A DNA stretch of 7,683 nucleotides from CBDVBZ01 sp965372355 (GTDB taxonomy: Bacteria; Krumholzibacteriota; Krumholzibacteriia; WVZY01): contig CBDVBZ010000151.1 in NCBI GenBank assembly GCA_965372355.1, positions 1-7,683 of the forward strand, given 5' to 3'. Each line of letters starts with the position of its first letter. The stretch's first letter is position 1. This document shows, in pieces, positions 1 through 6,346 of this stretch. Under the pieces are notes generated by a model. It was not told the origin of the DNA and did no database searches. It saw nothing but the letters and a program-made list of their open reading frames with translations. The position numbers and the translations under genes are program-made.

Positions 1-8
1 CGGCGATA

Positions 9-326
9 CTACATATTTAGTTCCAGCCTGGCGACCTCCGACATCATGTCGGGGTTCCAGGGTGGATCCCAGACGATCTCCACTGCGACGTCCTTGACAC
101 CATCTATGGAACGGATCTTGTGCTCGACCTCGACGGGCAGTGAGCCGGCCACCGGGCACGCGGGGGACGTCAACGTCATCTCGACTCGAACATGGGTGTC
201 ATTATCGATTTCAATCTTGTATATGAGCCCCAGTTCGTAGATATCCACGGGTATCTCTGGGTCGTACACGGTCTTGATAATTACTACGATTTGTTTCTTG
301 AGTTCATCGTGCTGCTGGTCACTCAT
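9..326 (-). CDS. sufT: SufT-like MIP18/DUF59 family Fe-S assembly protein
   Basis: A small cytoplasmic protein of 105 residues, made almost entirely of one MIP18 (DUF59) domain. Visible family marks are YDPEIP at residues 21-26, ELGLIY at 31-36, TSPACP at 53-58 with the conserved cysteine C57, and the terminal VWDPPW at 85-90. Stand-alone DUF59 proteins at the end of suf operons are known as SufT and take part in Fe-S cluster maturation or delivery; the exact biochemical step is unsettled. I chose the ATG at 326 because AGGGGAG lies 7 bases upstream. A GTG at 359 would add 11 poorly conserved residues and overlap the end of sufU. It is the last gene of the operon in view, 29 bp after sufU. 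Only eight bases remain beyond its stop, so no terminator can be judged. Family assignment is firm; the precise role is by analogy. Confidence 0.93.
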   Translation of the reverse strand: MSDQQHDELKKQIVVIIKTVYDPEIPVDIYELGLIYKIEIDNDTHVRVEMTLTSPACPVAGSLPVEVEHKIRSIDGVKDVAVEIVWDPPWNPDMMSEVARLELNM

Positions 327-333
327 CTGAACA

Positions 334-340
334 CTCCCCT
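334..340 (-). promoter_or_regulatory. Ribosome-binding site of sufT
   Basis: AGGGGAG on the minus strand ends 7 bases before the ATG at 326. It selects that ATG over the upstream in-frame GTG at 359 as the start of sufT. Confidence 0.75.
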
Positions 341-355
341 GTGTTGTGCGCCTCA

Positions 356-808
356 TCACTCCGTCGTGATGGCGTCCGAATCACACTTGAGGGCGGCGTG
401 GAACGTGTGCCAGGCCAGCGTTGCGCATTTCACGCGGATCGGATACTCGCGCACCCCGGCAAAGATCGCCAGCTTTCCCAGACCAGTGTGGTCGGCCTCG
501 TCGCGCGAGTCGCTTGTCACGAGGTCGTGAAACCGACCAAACAAGTCCTCTGCATCGGCAAGCGTCTTGCCTTTCAGTGTCTCCGTCATTATCGAAGCGC
601 TGGCGGTACAAATCGCGCAGCCCGAGCCCTCGAAACAGATGTCGGTGATCCTATCGTTCTCGACCACCAGATAGATCGTTATGCGGTCACCACACAGCGG
701 GTTGTGGCCCTCTGCGCTGTGGCTCGCGTCATCCATCTTGTGATAGTTGCGCGGGCTCTTGTAGTGATCGAGAATCATTTCCTGATAGAGTTCCCGCAGG
801 TCATCCAT
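356..808 (-). CDS. sufU: SufU zinc-dependent sulfurtransferase / Fe-S assembly protein
   Basis: Accepts persulfide sulfur from SufS and passes it to the SufBCD scaffold in the cytoplasm. The 150-residue protein begins with the family-typical MDDLRELYQEMILDHYKSPRN. The zinc ligands expected from Bacillus subtilis SufU are all present: C39 and D41 in NPLCGD, C64 in GSGCAIC, and C128 in VKCATLAW. An extra cysteine, C67, lies three residues after C64. The stretch between C64 and C128 contains the additional segment that separates SufU from the scaffold IscU, so SufU is preferred. The ATG at 808 follows a GGGGGG run about 8 bases upstream. The gene starts 21 bp after the sufS stop, and its product is the expected partner of the SufS encoded there. 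The stop TGA at 358-356 is followed 29 bp later by sufT. Confidence 0.96.
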   Translation of the reverse strand: MDDLRELYQEMILDHYKSPRNYHKMDDASHSAEGHNPLCGDRITIYLVVENDRITDICFEGSGCAICTASASIMTETLKGKTLADAEDLFGRFHDLVTSDSRDEADHTGLGKLAIFAGVREYPIRVKCATLAWHTFHAALKCDSDAITTE

Positions 809-829
809 CTCTTCATCCCCCCAGGTTGA

Positions 830-2107
830 TCACTTGAAAACGTTCTTGACCGAGCCCAGCGCCGCGACCAACGCATCGACGTCGTCACGCGTGTTGTAGA
901 TCCCAAAAGAAGCCCGTGACGTGGCCGGGATACCGAAGTGTTGCATCACCGGCTGCGTGCAGTGGTGGCCAGTTCGAATCGCCACTCCCTCGCGATCGAC
1001 GATTGTCCCGACATCGTGCGGATGTATGCCCTCGATCACGAAAGATATCACGCCGAGCTTTTTCGCGGCGGTTCCGATGATGCGAACGCCGTCGATCGAC
1101 AGCAGTCTCTCCGTTGCATAATCCACCAGATTCTGCTCGTGGCTGGCAATCGCCGGGAAACCGATATCCTGGAGATAACCGATAACCGTTCCTAGCCCGA
1201 CGGCATCACCGACATTGGGTGTGCCCGCCTCAAACTTAAAGGGAAGCGTGTTGTATGTCGTCTTCTCGAACGTGACCGATTTGATCATGTCACCGCCGGA
1301 CTGATACGGCGGCATCGCTTCGAGCAGGTCGGTCTTGCCGTAGAGGACCCCGGTTCCCATGGGGCCATAGATCTTGTGACTCGAGAACGCATAGAAGTCG
1401 CAGTCGAGTTCCCGAACGTCGACCGTTATGTGCGGGGCCGCCTGCGCGCCGTCCAGCATGACAGGAATCCCGCGCTCGTGCGCCATCTTGATCATCTCGG
1501 CCACCGGGTTGACTGTACCCAACGAGTTCGACACGTGGACCACGGACACGATTTTGGTTTTCGGCGTCAGGAGTCTCTTATACTCGTCGATCAAGAGCTC
1601 GCCGTTATCGTTCATCGGAATTATTCTGAGTTTCGCGCCCTTCTCCATACAGAGAAGCTGCCAGGGCACGATGTTCGAATGATGTTCCATCTCAGAGATC
1701 AGGACCTCATCACCCTCGCCGACGTTTGTGCGGCCGTACGACTGCGCGACCAGATTGACAGCCTCCGTTGTCCCGCGAACAAAAATGATCTCGCGCGTGT
1801 CCGACGCGTTGAGGAAGTCACGAACGCTTTCGCGCGCGTCTTCGAACATCTTTGTGGCACGCATGCTTAGCGTATGGACACCGCGGTGGACGTTCGAGTT
1901 ATTGTGGGAGTAGTAGTGTTCGAGGGCGTCGATGACGACCTCTGGCTTCTGAGTGCTCGCAGCGTTGTCCAGATAGACAAGCGGTTTGCCATGTATCGTC
2001 TCCCGAAGAATGGGGAAATCGCTGCGAATGGCCGCCACATTAAACCGGGTGGCGCCGGAGCTATCTGAGTTTTCAGTGGCAGGCTTGGAATAACTGCTCA
2101 CGGTCAC
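830..2107 (-). CDS. sufS: SufS cysteine desulfurase (PLP-dependent, group II)
   Basis: Removes sulfur from L-cysteine, leaving alanine and an enzyme persulfide, to feed cluster assembly. It is a 425-residue fold-type I PLP enzyme. Visible features are EHHSN at residues 141-145 near the cofactor, the PLP phosphate-side aspartate in LDGAQ (D219), the Schiff-base lysine in SSHKIYGP (K245), the catalytic cysteine in RTGHHCTQP (C383), and the substrate-binding arginine in SRASFGIYNT (R398). H364 lies exactly 19 residues before C383, the same spacing as H342 and C361 in B. subtilis SufS, where H342 swaps as a zinc ligand with SufU. The first 20 or so residues are a serine-rich extension of unknown use. 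The start is a GTG whose GTGA overlaps the sufD stop by 4 bp. A second in-frame GTG at 2101 sits 7 bases after AAGGGAG and may be the true start, giving 423 residues. The enzyme looks intact. Confidence 0.97.
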   Translation of the reverse strand: MTVSSYSKPATENSDSSGATRFNVAAIRSDFPILRETIHGKPLVYLDNAASTQKPEVVIDALEHYYSHNNSNVHRGVHTLSMRATKMFEDARESVRDFLNASDTREIIFVRGTTEAVNLVAQSYGRTNVGEGDEVLISEMEHHSNIVPWQLLCMEKGAKLRIIPMNDNGELLIDEYKRLLTPKTKIVSVVHVSNSLGTVNPVAEMIKMAHERGIPVMLDGAQAAPHITVDVRELDCDFYAFSSHKIYGPMGTGVLYGKTDLLEAMPPYQSGGDMIKSVTFEKTTYNTLPFKFEAGTPNVGDAVGLGTVIGYLQDIGFPAIASHEQNLVDYATERLLSIDGVRIIGTAAKKLGVISFVIEGIHPHDVGTIVDREGVAIRTGHHCTQPVMQHFGIPATSRASFGIYNTRDDVDALVAALGSVKNVFK

Positions 2108-3450
2108 GCTCCCTTCCGCGGAAGACCCATGTCGATCTTGGTGCCGGAGAGCCAGGCAATGAGGTCGGCCGTCAGACGGTTGCGGAGCGGTACCACCTTG
2201 ATCCGCTCGAGCAATTCGTTTGCAAAAGCCTGGACGAGCATGTGTCTGGCATCGGTGTTCTTGATCCCTCTGGAACGAAGATAGAACACCGCCTTTTCAT
2301 CGATTTGTCCGACAAAGGCCCCATGGGTACATTTGACATCGTCTGCGTAAATCTCGAGTTGCGGGTTGGTGTTGATCTGCGCATCCTCGGACAGAAGCAT
2401 GCAACCGTTGGACTGTTTGGCATCGGTTTTCTGAGCATCAGGGTGGACGTGAATCTTGCCGTTGAAAACGCCCCGGGCACGACCGGCGAGTACGCCCTTG
2501 TAGAGCTCGTGGCTCTCGCAGTGGGGGCTGGCATGCTCGATATTGGTATGGTTGTCCACGTGTTGGTGACCGCTAGCGATATAGAGACCATCGAGTCTGC
2601 AATCGATACCCTCGCCTTCGAGGACGGTGGCCACGTCGTTTCTCACCAGCGCGCCGCCCATGGATACATACTCCGTCCTAAAACTAGAGTCACGCTGCAT
2701 ATGCGCGTTGAGCGAAGCGACGTGGTAAGCCGTGCGGCTCTCCTTCTGCACTTTGTAGTGTTCTATGTGAGCGCCTTGGGCAAGGACGATCTCGGTGACG
2801 GCATTCGTGAAGTACGCAGCCTCGCCGATGCCGAGGTAGCTTTCCACGATCGTCGCCCTGGCGAGTTCCTCTGCGACGATCAGGTTGCGGGGTTGTGACA
2901 TCAGCTTGTCGCCGTTCGCAGTGGACGCAAACATGAGATGAACCGGTTTGTCGATAGACGCCCCTTTTGCGATATGAATTACTGCACCGTCGGCGAGATA
3001 GCCGGTGTTGAGCGCGACAAATGGGTTCGTGTTTGTCGCTGCATGTTTGGCCAGGTGCTTTCGCAGCAGGGGATCGTCGCTCTCGAGAGAGTGGCGAAGG
3101 CTCTTGATCGCAAGCTCCTCGGGACATTCCATCGACGAGAGGTGCCCGGCAAAATGCCCGTCGACAAAAACGATCCGGTAAAACGCTGAATCGTCAAACG
3201 CGCGCTCCTGGAGCTTTTCCACGGTCAGGCCGCTCGGCGACACGTTCTTGGGTACCGCAAAGTCGTGCTGGAGAAGCGGACGGACGCGCGTGAACCGCCA
3301 TTCTTCATTCTTCGTTGTTGGAAAACCCTGCTCGGCAAACCGCTCGGCAGCAGCCACCCGGATGTCCTTGGCCCACGACGGCGCTTTGTTTCCCACCGGG
3401 CTGGACGCGAACTTCTTCAAACCAGCGATATATGTTTCTTTGTCTGCCAT
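2104..3450 (-). CDS. sufD: SufD, Fe-S cluster scaffold subunit
   Basis: Structural partner of SufB in the SufBC2D scaffold, needed for iron entry and cluster building in the cytoplasm. The protein has 448 residues, normal for the family. The N-terminal helical part contains TTKNEEWRFT at residues 45-54, a signature shared by SufD proteins. The long beta-helix core follows, with LDGLY at 286-290, HVDNHT at 297-302 and FNGKIHV at 329-335. The C-terminal part carries KCTHGA with H376, which by motif matches E. coli SufD H360 at the SufB-SufD interface, and ends in a helical SufC-binding region. The ATG at 3450 lies 17 bp after the sufC stop. No good ribosome-binding site is visible (GGCACGG, then an A/C-rich spacer), so translation may depend on ribosomes finishing sufC. 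The gene ends within a 4-bp overlap with sufS. Confidence 0.96.
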   Translation of the reverse strand: MADKETYIAGLKKFASSPVGNKAPSWAKDIRVAAAERFAEQGFPTTKNEEWRFTRVRPLLQHDFAVPKNVSPSGLTVEKLQERAFDDSAFYRIVFVDGHFAGHLSSMECPEELAIKSLRHSLESDDPLLRKHLAKHAATNTNPFVALNTGYLADGAVIHIAKGASIDKPVHLMFASTANGDKLMSQPRNLIVAEELARATIVESYLGIGEAAYFTNAVTEIVLAQGAHIEHYKVQKESRTAYHVASLNAHMQRDSSFRTEYVSMGGALVRNDVATVLEGEGIDCRLDGLYIASGHQHVDNHTNIEHASPHCESHELYKGVLAGRARGVFNGKIHVHPDAQKTDAKQSNGCMLLSEDAQINTNPQLEIYADDVKCTHGAFVGQIDEKAVFYLRSRGIKNTDARHMLVQAFANELLERIKVVPLRNRLTADLIAWLSGTKIDMGLPRKGA

Positions 3451-3467
3451 GTTGTTTTGGCCGTGCC

Positions 3468-4223
3468 TTATTTCCCCGCCGCCTGCTTCTCGATGTCGGT
3501 GTAGCCCTTCTCTTCCAGCTCGAGCGCAAGTTCCTTGCCCCCGGACTTGACGATGCGACCTTTGACGAGAACGTGGACTACGTCGGGAACAATGTAATTG
3601 AGAAGGCGCTGGTAGTGCGTGATCACGAGGATCGCGCGATCCGGACCGCGGAGCGAGTTGACGCCCGAAGCCACGATTTTGAGTGCATCGATGTCGAGGC
3701 CCGAGTCGGTCTCGTCCAGCACCGCCAGTTTTGGAGCCAGAATGGCCATCTGCAGCACTTCGTTCCTCTTCTTCTCCCCACCGGAATAGCCCTCATTGAC
3801 CGGACGATCCATAAAGCTCTTATCCATTCTGAGGCTTTCCATCTTCTCTTTGATAAGACCCAGGAACTCCATCGCATCGATTTCTTCCTCGCCATGGTAC
3901 TTGCGTTTGGCGTTCAGCGCCGACCGCAGGAAGTAGGAGTTGCGAACACCGGGAATCTCGACGGGGTACTGAAAGGCCATGAAGACTCCTTCGCACGCGC
4001 GGTCCTCCGGAGCCATCTCGAGCAGGTCCTTGCCCCAGAACAGCACTTCACCCTTTGTCACCTTGTACGCCTCGTGACCCGCAATCACCTGAGCGAGCGT
4101 GCTTTTGCCCGATCCATTTGGGCCCATGATCGCGTGTACCTCACCGGCATCGATCTTGAGATCGATGCCCTTCAGGATTTCGTTATCTTCAACGCTGGCG
4201 TGCAGATTCTTGACTTCTAGCAT
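3468..4223 (-). CDS. sufC: SufC, Fe-S assembly ATPase (ABC type)
   Basis: ATPase of the SufBC2D scaffold. Its ATP-driven dimerisation reshapes SufB and SufD to open the cluster-assembly site. It is a soluble ABC ATPase, not a transporter. The 251-residue protein shows Walker A GPNGSGKST at residues 34-42, a Q-loop in AFQYP at 83-87, the ABC signature YSGGE at 146-150, Walker B LAVLDE with catalytic E171, the SufC-typical DSGLDIDALK at 173-182, and the switch histidine in ITHYQRLL (H203). The DSGLD-IDALK motif and the lack of any permease partner distinguish SufC from transport ATPases. The ATG at 4223 has AGGGG 9 bases upstream. It follows sufB after 74 bp and precedes sufD by 17 bp. No key residue is missing. 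Confidence 0.98.
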   Translation of the reverse strand: MLEVKNLHASVEDNEILKGIDLKIDAGEVHAIMGPNGSGKSTLAQVIAGHEAYKVTKGEVLFWGKDLLEMAPEDRACEGVFMAFQYPVEIPGVRNSYFLRSALNAKRKYHGEEEIDAMEFLGLIKEKMESLRMDKSFMDRPVNEGYSGGEKKRNEVLQMAILAPKLAVLDETDSGLDIDALKIVASGVNSLRGPDRAILVITHYQRLLNYIVPDVVHVLVKGRIVKSGGKELALELEEKGYTDIEKQAAGK

Positions 4224-4297
4224 TCGTGTGCGCCCCTGGTTATTACCGTTCTGTCATAGATTGACTGTACGTTTGCAGACTTGATGGTGTGCGGTTG

Positions 4298-5746
4298 TTA
4301 CCCGACACTTCCTTCGAGGCTCACTTCAAGAAGCCGTTGAGCCTCGACGGCGAACTCCATGGGCAGCTCGCGGAAGACCTCTTTGCAGAAGCCGTTGACG
4401 ATCATGTTCACCGCGTCCTCCGCCTTCATCCCACGCTGCTGACAGTAGAAAATCTGATCCTCACCGATCTTCGAGGTTGTCGCTTCGTGTTCTGCCCGCG
4501 CGCTGCTGTTCCTCACCTCTATGTAGGGAAACGTATGCGCGCCGCATTTGTCGCCGATCAGCATCGAGTCACATTGCGTATAGTTGTGGGCGTTTGCCGC
4601 GCCCTTGTCTATCTGGACGAGCCCACGGTAGCTGTTCTGCCCGTGTCCCGCCGAGATCCCTTTGGACACGATCGTGCTCGTCGTGTTTTTGCCGACGTGG
4701 ATCATCTTTGTGCCCGTATCGGCCTGTTGGTAATTGTTGGTCAGTGCGACCGAATAGAACTCACCGACCGAATCGTCACCGCTGAGAATACAGCTCGGAT
4801 ACTTCCACGTGACCGCCGACCCGGTCTCGACCTGTGTCCAGGATATCTTCGACCGGTCACCTCGGCAGTGGCCGCGTTTGGTGACGAAATTGTAGATGCC
4901 ACCCTTGCCATCCTTGTCTCCCGGGTACCAGTTCTGGATCGTCGAGTATTTGATCTCCGCATTCTTCATGGCAACCAGTTCGACAACCGCCGCGTGAAGC
5001 TGGTTCTCATCCCGCATCGGCGCCGTGCAACCCTCGAGATAGCTCACATAGGCGCCTTCCTCCGCCACGATCAGCGTTCGCTCGAACTGTCCGGTCTGGG
5101 CCGCGTTGATCCGGAAGTATGTCGATAGCTCCATCGGGCAGCGCACACCCTTCGGGATGAAACAGAAGGATCCATCGGTAAAAACCGCGGAGTTTAGCGC
5201 GGCATAGAAGTTGTCGTAATAGGGGACCACCGACCCCACGTATTCCTTTACCAGGTCCGGGTGCTCCTGGACGGCGTCCGAGAACGAGCAGAATATGATG
5301 CCTTCCTTGGCGAGCCGTTCCTTGAAGGTCGTTGCGACGGACACGCTGTCGAATACCGCGTCAACGGCAACACCGGCGAGTGCCATCTGCTCCTCGAGCG
5401 GAACCCCGAGCTTTTCGAACGTCCGGCGGATCTCCGGATCGACCTCATCCATGCTCTTGAGCGCGTCCTTGGGGTCTTTGGGTGCCGCGTAGTAGTGGAT
5501 ATCCTGAAAATCGATATCCGGGTAGTTGACCTTGGGCCACTTCGGCGCCTTCATCGTGAGCCAATGCCGGTAGGCCTGCAGGCGCCACTCGAGCATCCAC
5601 TCGGGCTCCTTCTTCTTGGCCGAGATCAGACGGATGACGTCCTCGTTCAGGCCTTTGGGAATAAGCTCCTGCTCGACGTCGGTGACGAAGCCGTACTTGT
5701 ATTCCTCGTCGATATTGCGCTGTATGGGGTCTGGTTTCTCGCTCAT
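4298..5746 (-). CDS. sufB: SufB, Fe-S cluster scaffold subunit
   Basis: Core scaffold subunit on which the Fe-S cluster is built with sulfur from SufS/SufU and ATP hydrolysis by SufC. At 482 residues it is 13 shorter than E. coli SufB. The N-terminal block YKYGFVTDVEQE (residues 16-27) is typical. LEGCTAP (C240) lies close to where E. coli C254 falls. TQCDSMLIG contains C392, which matches E. coli C405, the proposed sulfur acceptor. ARAEHEATTS contains E419, H420 and E421, matching E. coli 432-434 with the same 13-residue offset. These support a functional scaffold rather than a SufD paralogue. The ATG at 5746 is fixed by an in-frame TAG three codons upstream, although its Shine-Dalgarno sequence (CAGG only 2 bases away) is poor. 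It is the first gene of the operon, about 48 bases after the predicted transcription start. Confidence 0.98.
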   Translation of the reverse strand: MSEKPDPIQRNIDEEYKYGFVTDVEQELIPKGLNEDVIRLISAKKKEPEWMLEWRLQAYRHWLTMKAPKWPKVNYPDIDFQDIHYYAAPKDPKDALKSMDEVDPEIRRTFEKLGVPLEEQMALAGVAVDAVFDSVSVATTFKERLAKEGIIFCSFSDAVQEHPDLVKEYVGSVVPYYDNFYAALNSAVFTDGSFCFIPKGVRCPMELSTYFRINAAQTGQFERTLIVAEEGAYVSYLEGCTAPMRDENQLHAAVVELVAMKNAEIKYSTIQNWYPGDKDGKGGIYNFVTKRGHCRGDRSKISWTQVETGSAVTWKYPSCILSGDDSVGEFYSVALTNNYQQADTGTKMIHVGKNTTSTIVSKGISAGHGQNSYRGLVQIDKGAANAHNYTQCDSMLIGDKCGAHTFPYIEVRNSSARAEHEATTSKIGEDQIFYCQQRGMKAEDAVNMIVNGFCKEVFRELPMEFAVEAQRLLEVSLEGSVG

Positions 5747-5800
5747 AACCTGCTATGAGAAAAATAGTTAGTATCGAGTAATAAGGGGCCTGCCGATGTG

Positions 5801-5829
5801 ATTATAAGGTAAAAGTTGATAAAAATCAA
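5801..5829 (-). promoter_or_regulatory. Predicted sigma-70-type promoter of the suf operon
   Basis: On the minus strand TTGATT (5829-5824) is followed after exactly 17 bases by TATAAT (5806-5801). The -10 is a full consensus match and the -35 matches four of six positions. Transcription would begin near 5794, leaving a leader of about 48 bases before the sufB ATG. I found no better promoter between here and sufB. The call is by motif only. Confidence 0.72.
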
Positions 5830-5834
5830 CTTTT
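5811..5834. promoter_or_regulatory. Inverted-repeat operator with an FNR-type box over the sufB promoter
   Basis: Perfect 10-bp arms, AAAAGTTGAT and ATCAACTTTT, are separated by four A/T bases. The inner part (5816-5829) is an exact match to the FNR consensus TTGAT-N4-ATCAA. The repeat covers the -35 hexamer and most of the spacer and is centred about 28 bases before the predicted start point. A bound protein there would most likely block RNA polymerase. A CRP/FNR-family regulator is the best guess from the motif; no regulator gene is in view. The two arms could also pair in RNA, but the stem is almost all A/T and weak. Confidence 0.6.
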
Positions 5835-5846
5835 CCATCTGACTCG

Positions 5847-5871
5847 AAAAAATGCCCTGTCTTGCGGGCAT
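5847..5871 (-). terminator. Probable Rho-independent terminator between pepT and sufB
   Basis: Read on the minus strand, ATGCCC (5871-5866) pairs with GGGCAT (5857-5852) around an 8-base loop and runs straight into a T tract (T6 counting the last stem base). The stem is short but GC-rich. It lies just upstream of the suf promoter, where it would stop transcription arriving from pepT and separate the two units. Confidence 0.55.
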
Positions 5872-6147
5872 GAGGTGCGGCACAAAGACATGGCTCCCAA
5901 ACGGGAAAGATCATCGAGGCGCGCGTCCAAAAGCACCAAGTGATTGTTTTCACGAACAACCCGAATATGACCGAAATCAGTTTTGAAATCAAGCGAATTC
6001 TCCACCGGAACGAGGTCGTGGATGCTCCCGTTACCTGTTCCGAAAAAAGAGGTTACGAACTTGAGCGTGGGGGTGATCGGGTAGGTGTTGGGGTGCGGTC
6101 GGTCCGGATCGATACGGCCGTTTCCAGGACCGGGACCGCCGGCTCGC

Positions 6148-6164
6148 GGCGCCGACACGGCGCC
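6148..6164. repeat. GGCGCC inverted repeat (hairpin)
   Basis: Two copies of GGCGCC flank GACAC. Because each copy is itself palindromic, the pair is both a direct and an inverted repeat and can form a 6-bp GC stem with a 5-base loop. On the minus strand the run of T lies before the stem, not after it, so this is not a terminator in the direction of the genes. On the plus strand it is followed by A residues. Confidence 0.45.
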
Positions 6165-6325
6165 AAAAAGATACGGGCCCGTTCCCTGGTCGCGGGGTGA
6201 CCATCCAATCAGGTTGACGACCTACCACGACGCGCCAGGAAACGAGCCCTACTCTGTTGTACCCACGTGTGTCTTTTCCGAGTGCCGCACGGCCTCCGAG
6301 CAGTCGGCTCCAACAAGAACCGCCG

Positions 6326-6346
6326 TGTCCTGCGGCGAACAGGACA
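6326..6346. repeat. 7-bp hairpin TGTCCTG / CAGGACA
   Basis: Perfect 7-bp arms are separated by 7 bases. A second pairing, CGCCG (6321-6325) with CGGCG (6333-6337), uses part of the same sequence and excludes the first, so two alternative folds can be drawn. It lies about 60 bases after the pepT stop. There is no T tract, so it does not read as a terminator; it may lie in the pepT 3' untranslated region. Confidence 0.4.

Noticed and set aside
327..359. Upstream GTG start of sufT
   Set aside because: It overlaps sufU and adds residues outside the domain, while the ATG at 326 has a strong AGGGGAG site at good distance.
3315..4220. A 301-codon plus-strand open frame opposite sufC
   Set aside because: It lies antisense to a well-supported sufC, shows no recognisable domain and is explained by G/C-biased third positions of the real gene.
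4289..5128. A 279-codon plus-strand open frame opposite sufB
   Set aside because: Antisense shadow of sufB, no ribosome-binding site or motif of its own.
5811..5834. Cyanobacterial-type SufR site or IscR type 1 site
   Set aside because: SufR sites are CAAC-N6-GTTG, the reverse order of half-sites; IscR type 1 half-sites are about 3 bases further apart than here.
5940..6200. 86-codon plus-strand open frame in the gap
   Set aside because: No ribosome-binding site, no family resemblance, arginine- and glycine-heavy tail typical of a random frame in GC-rich DNA.
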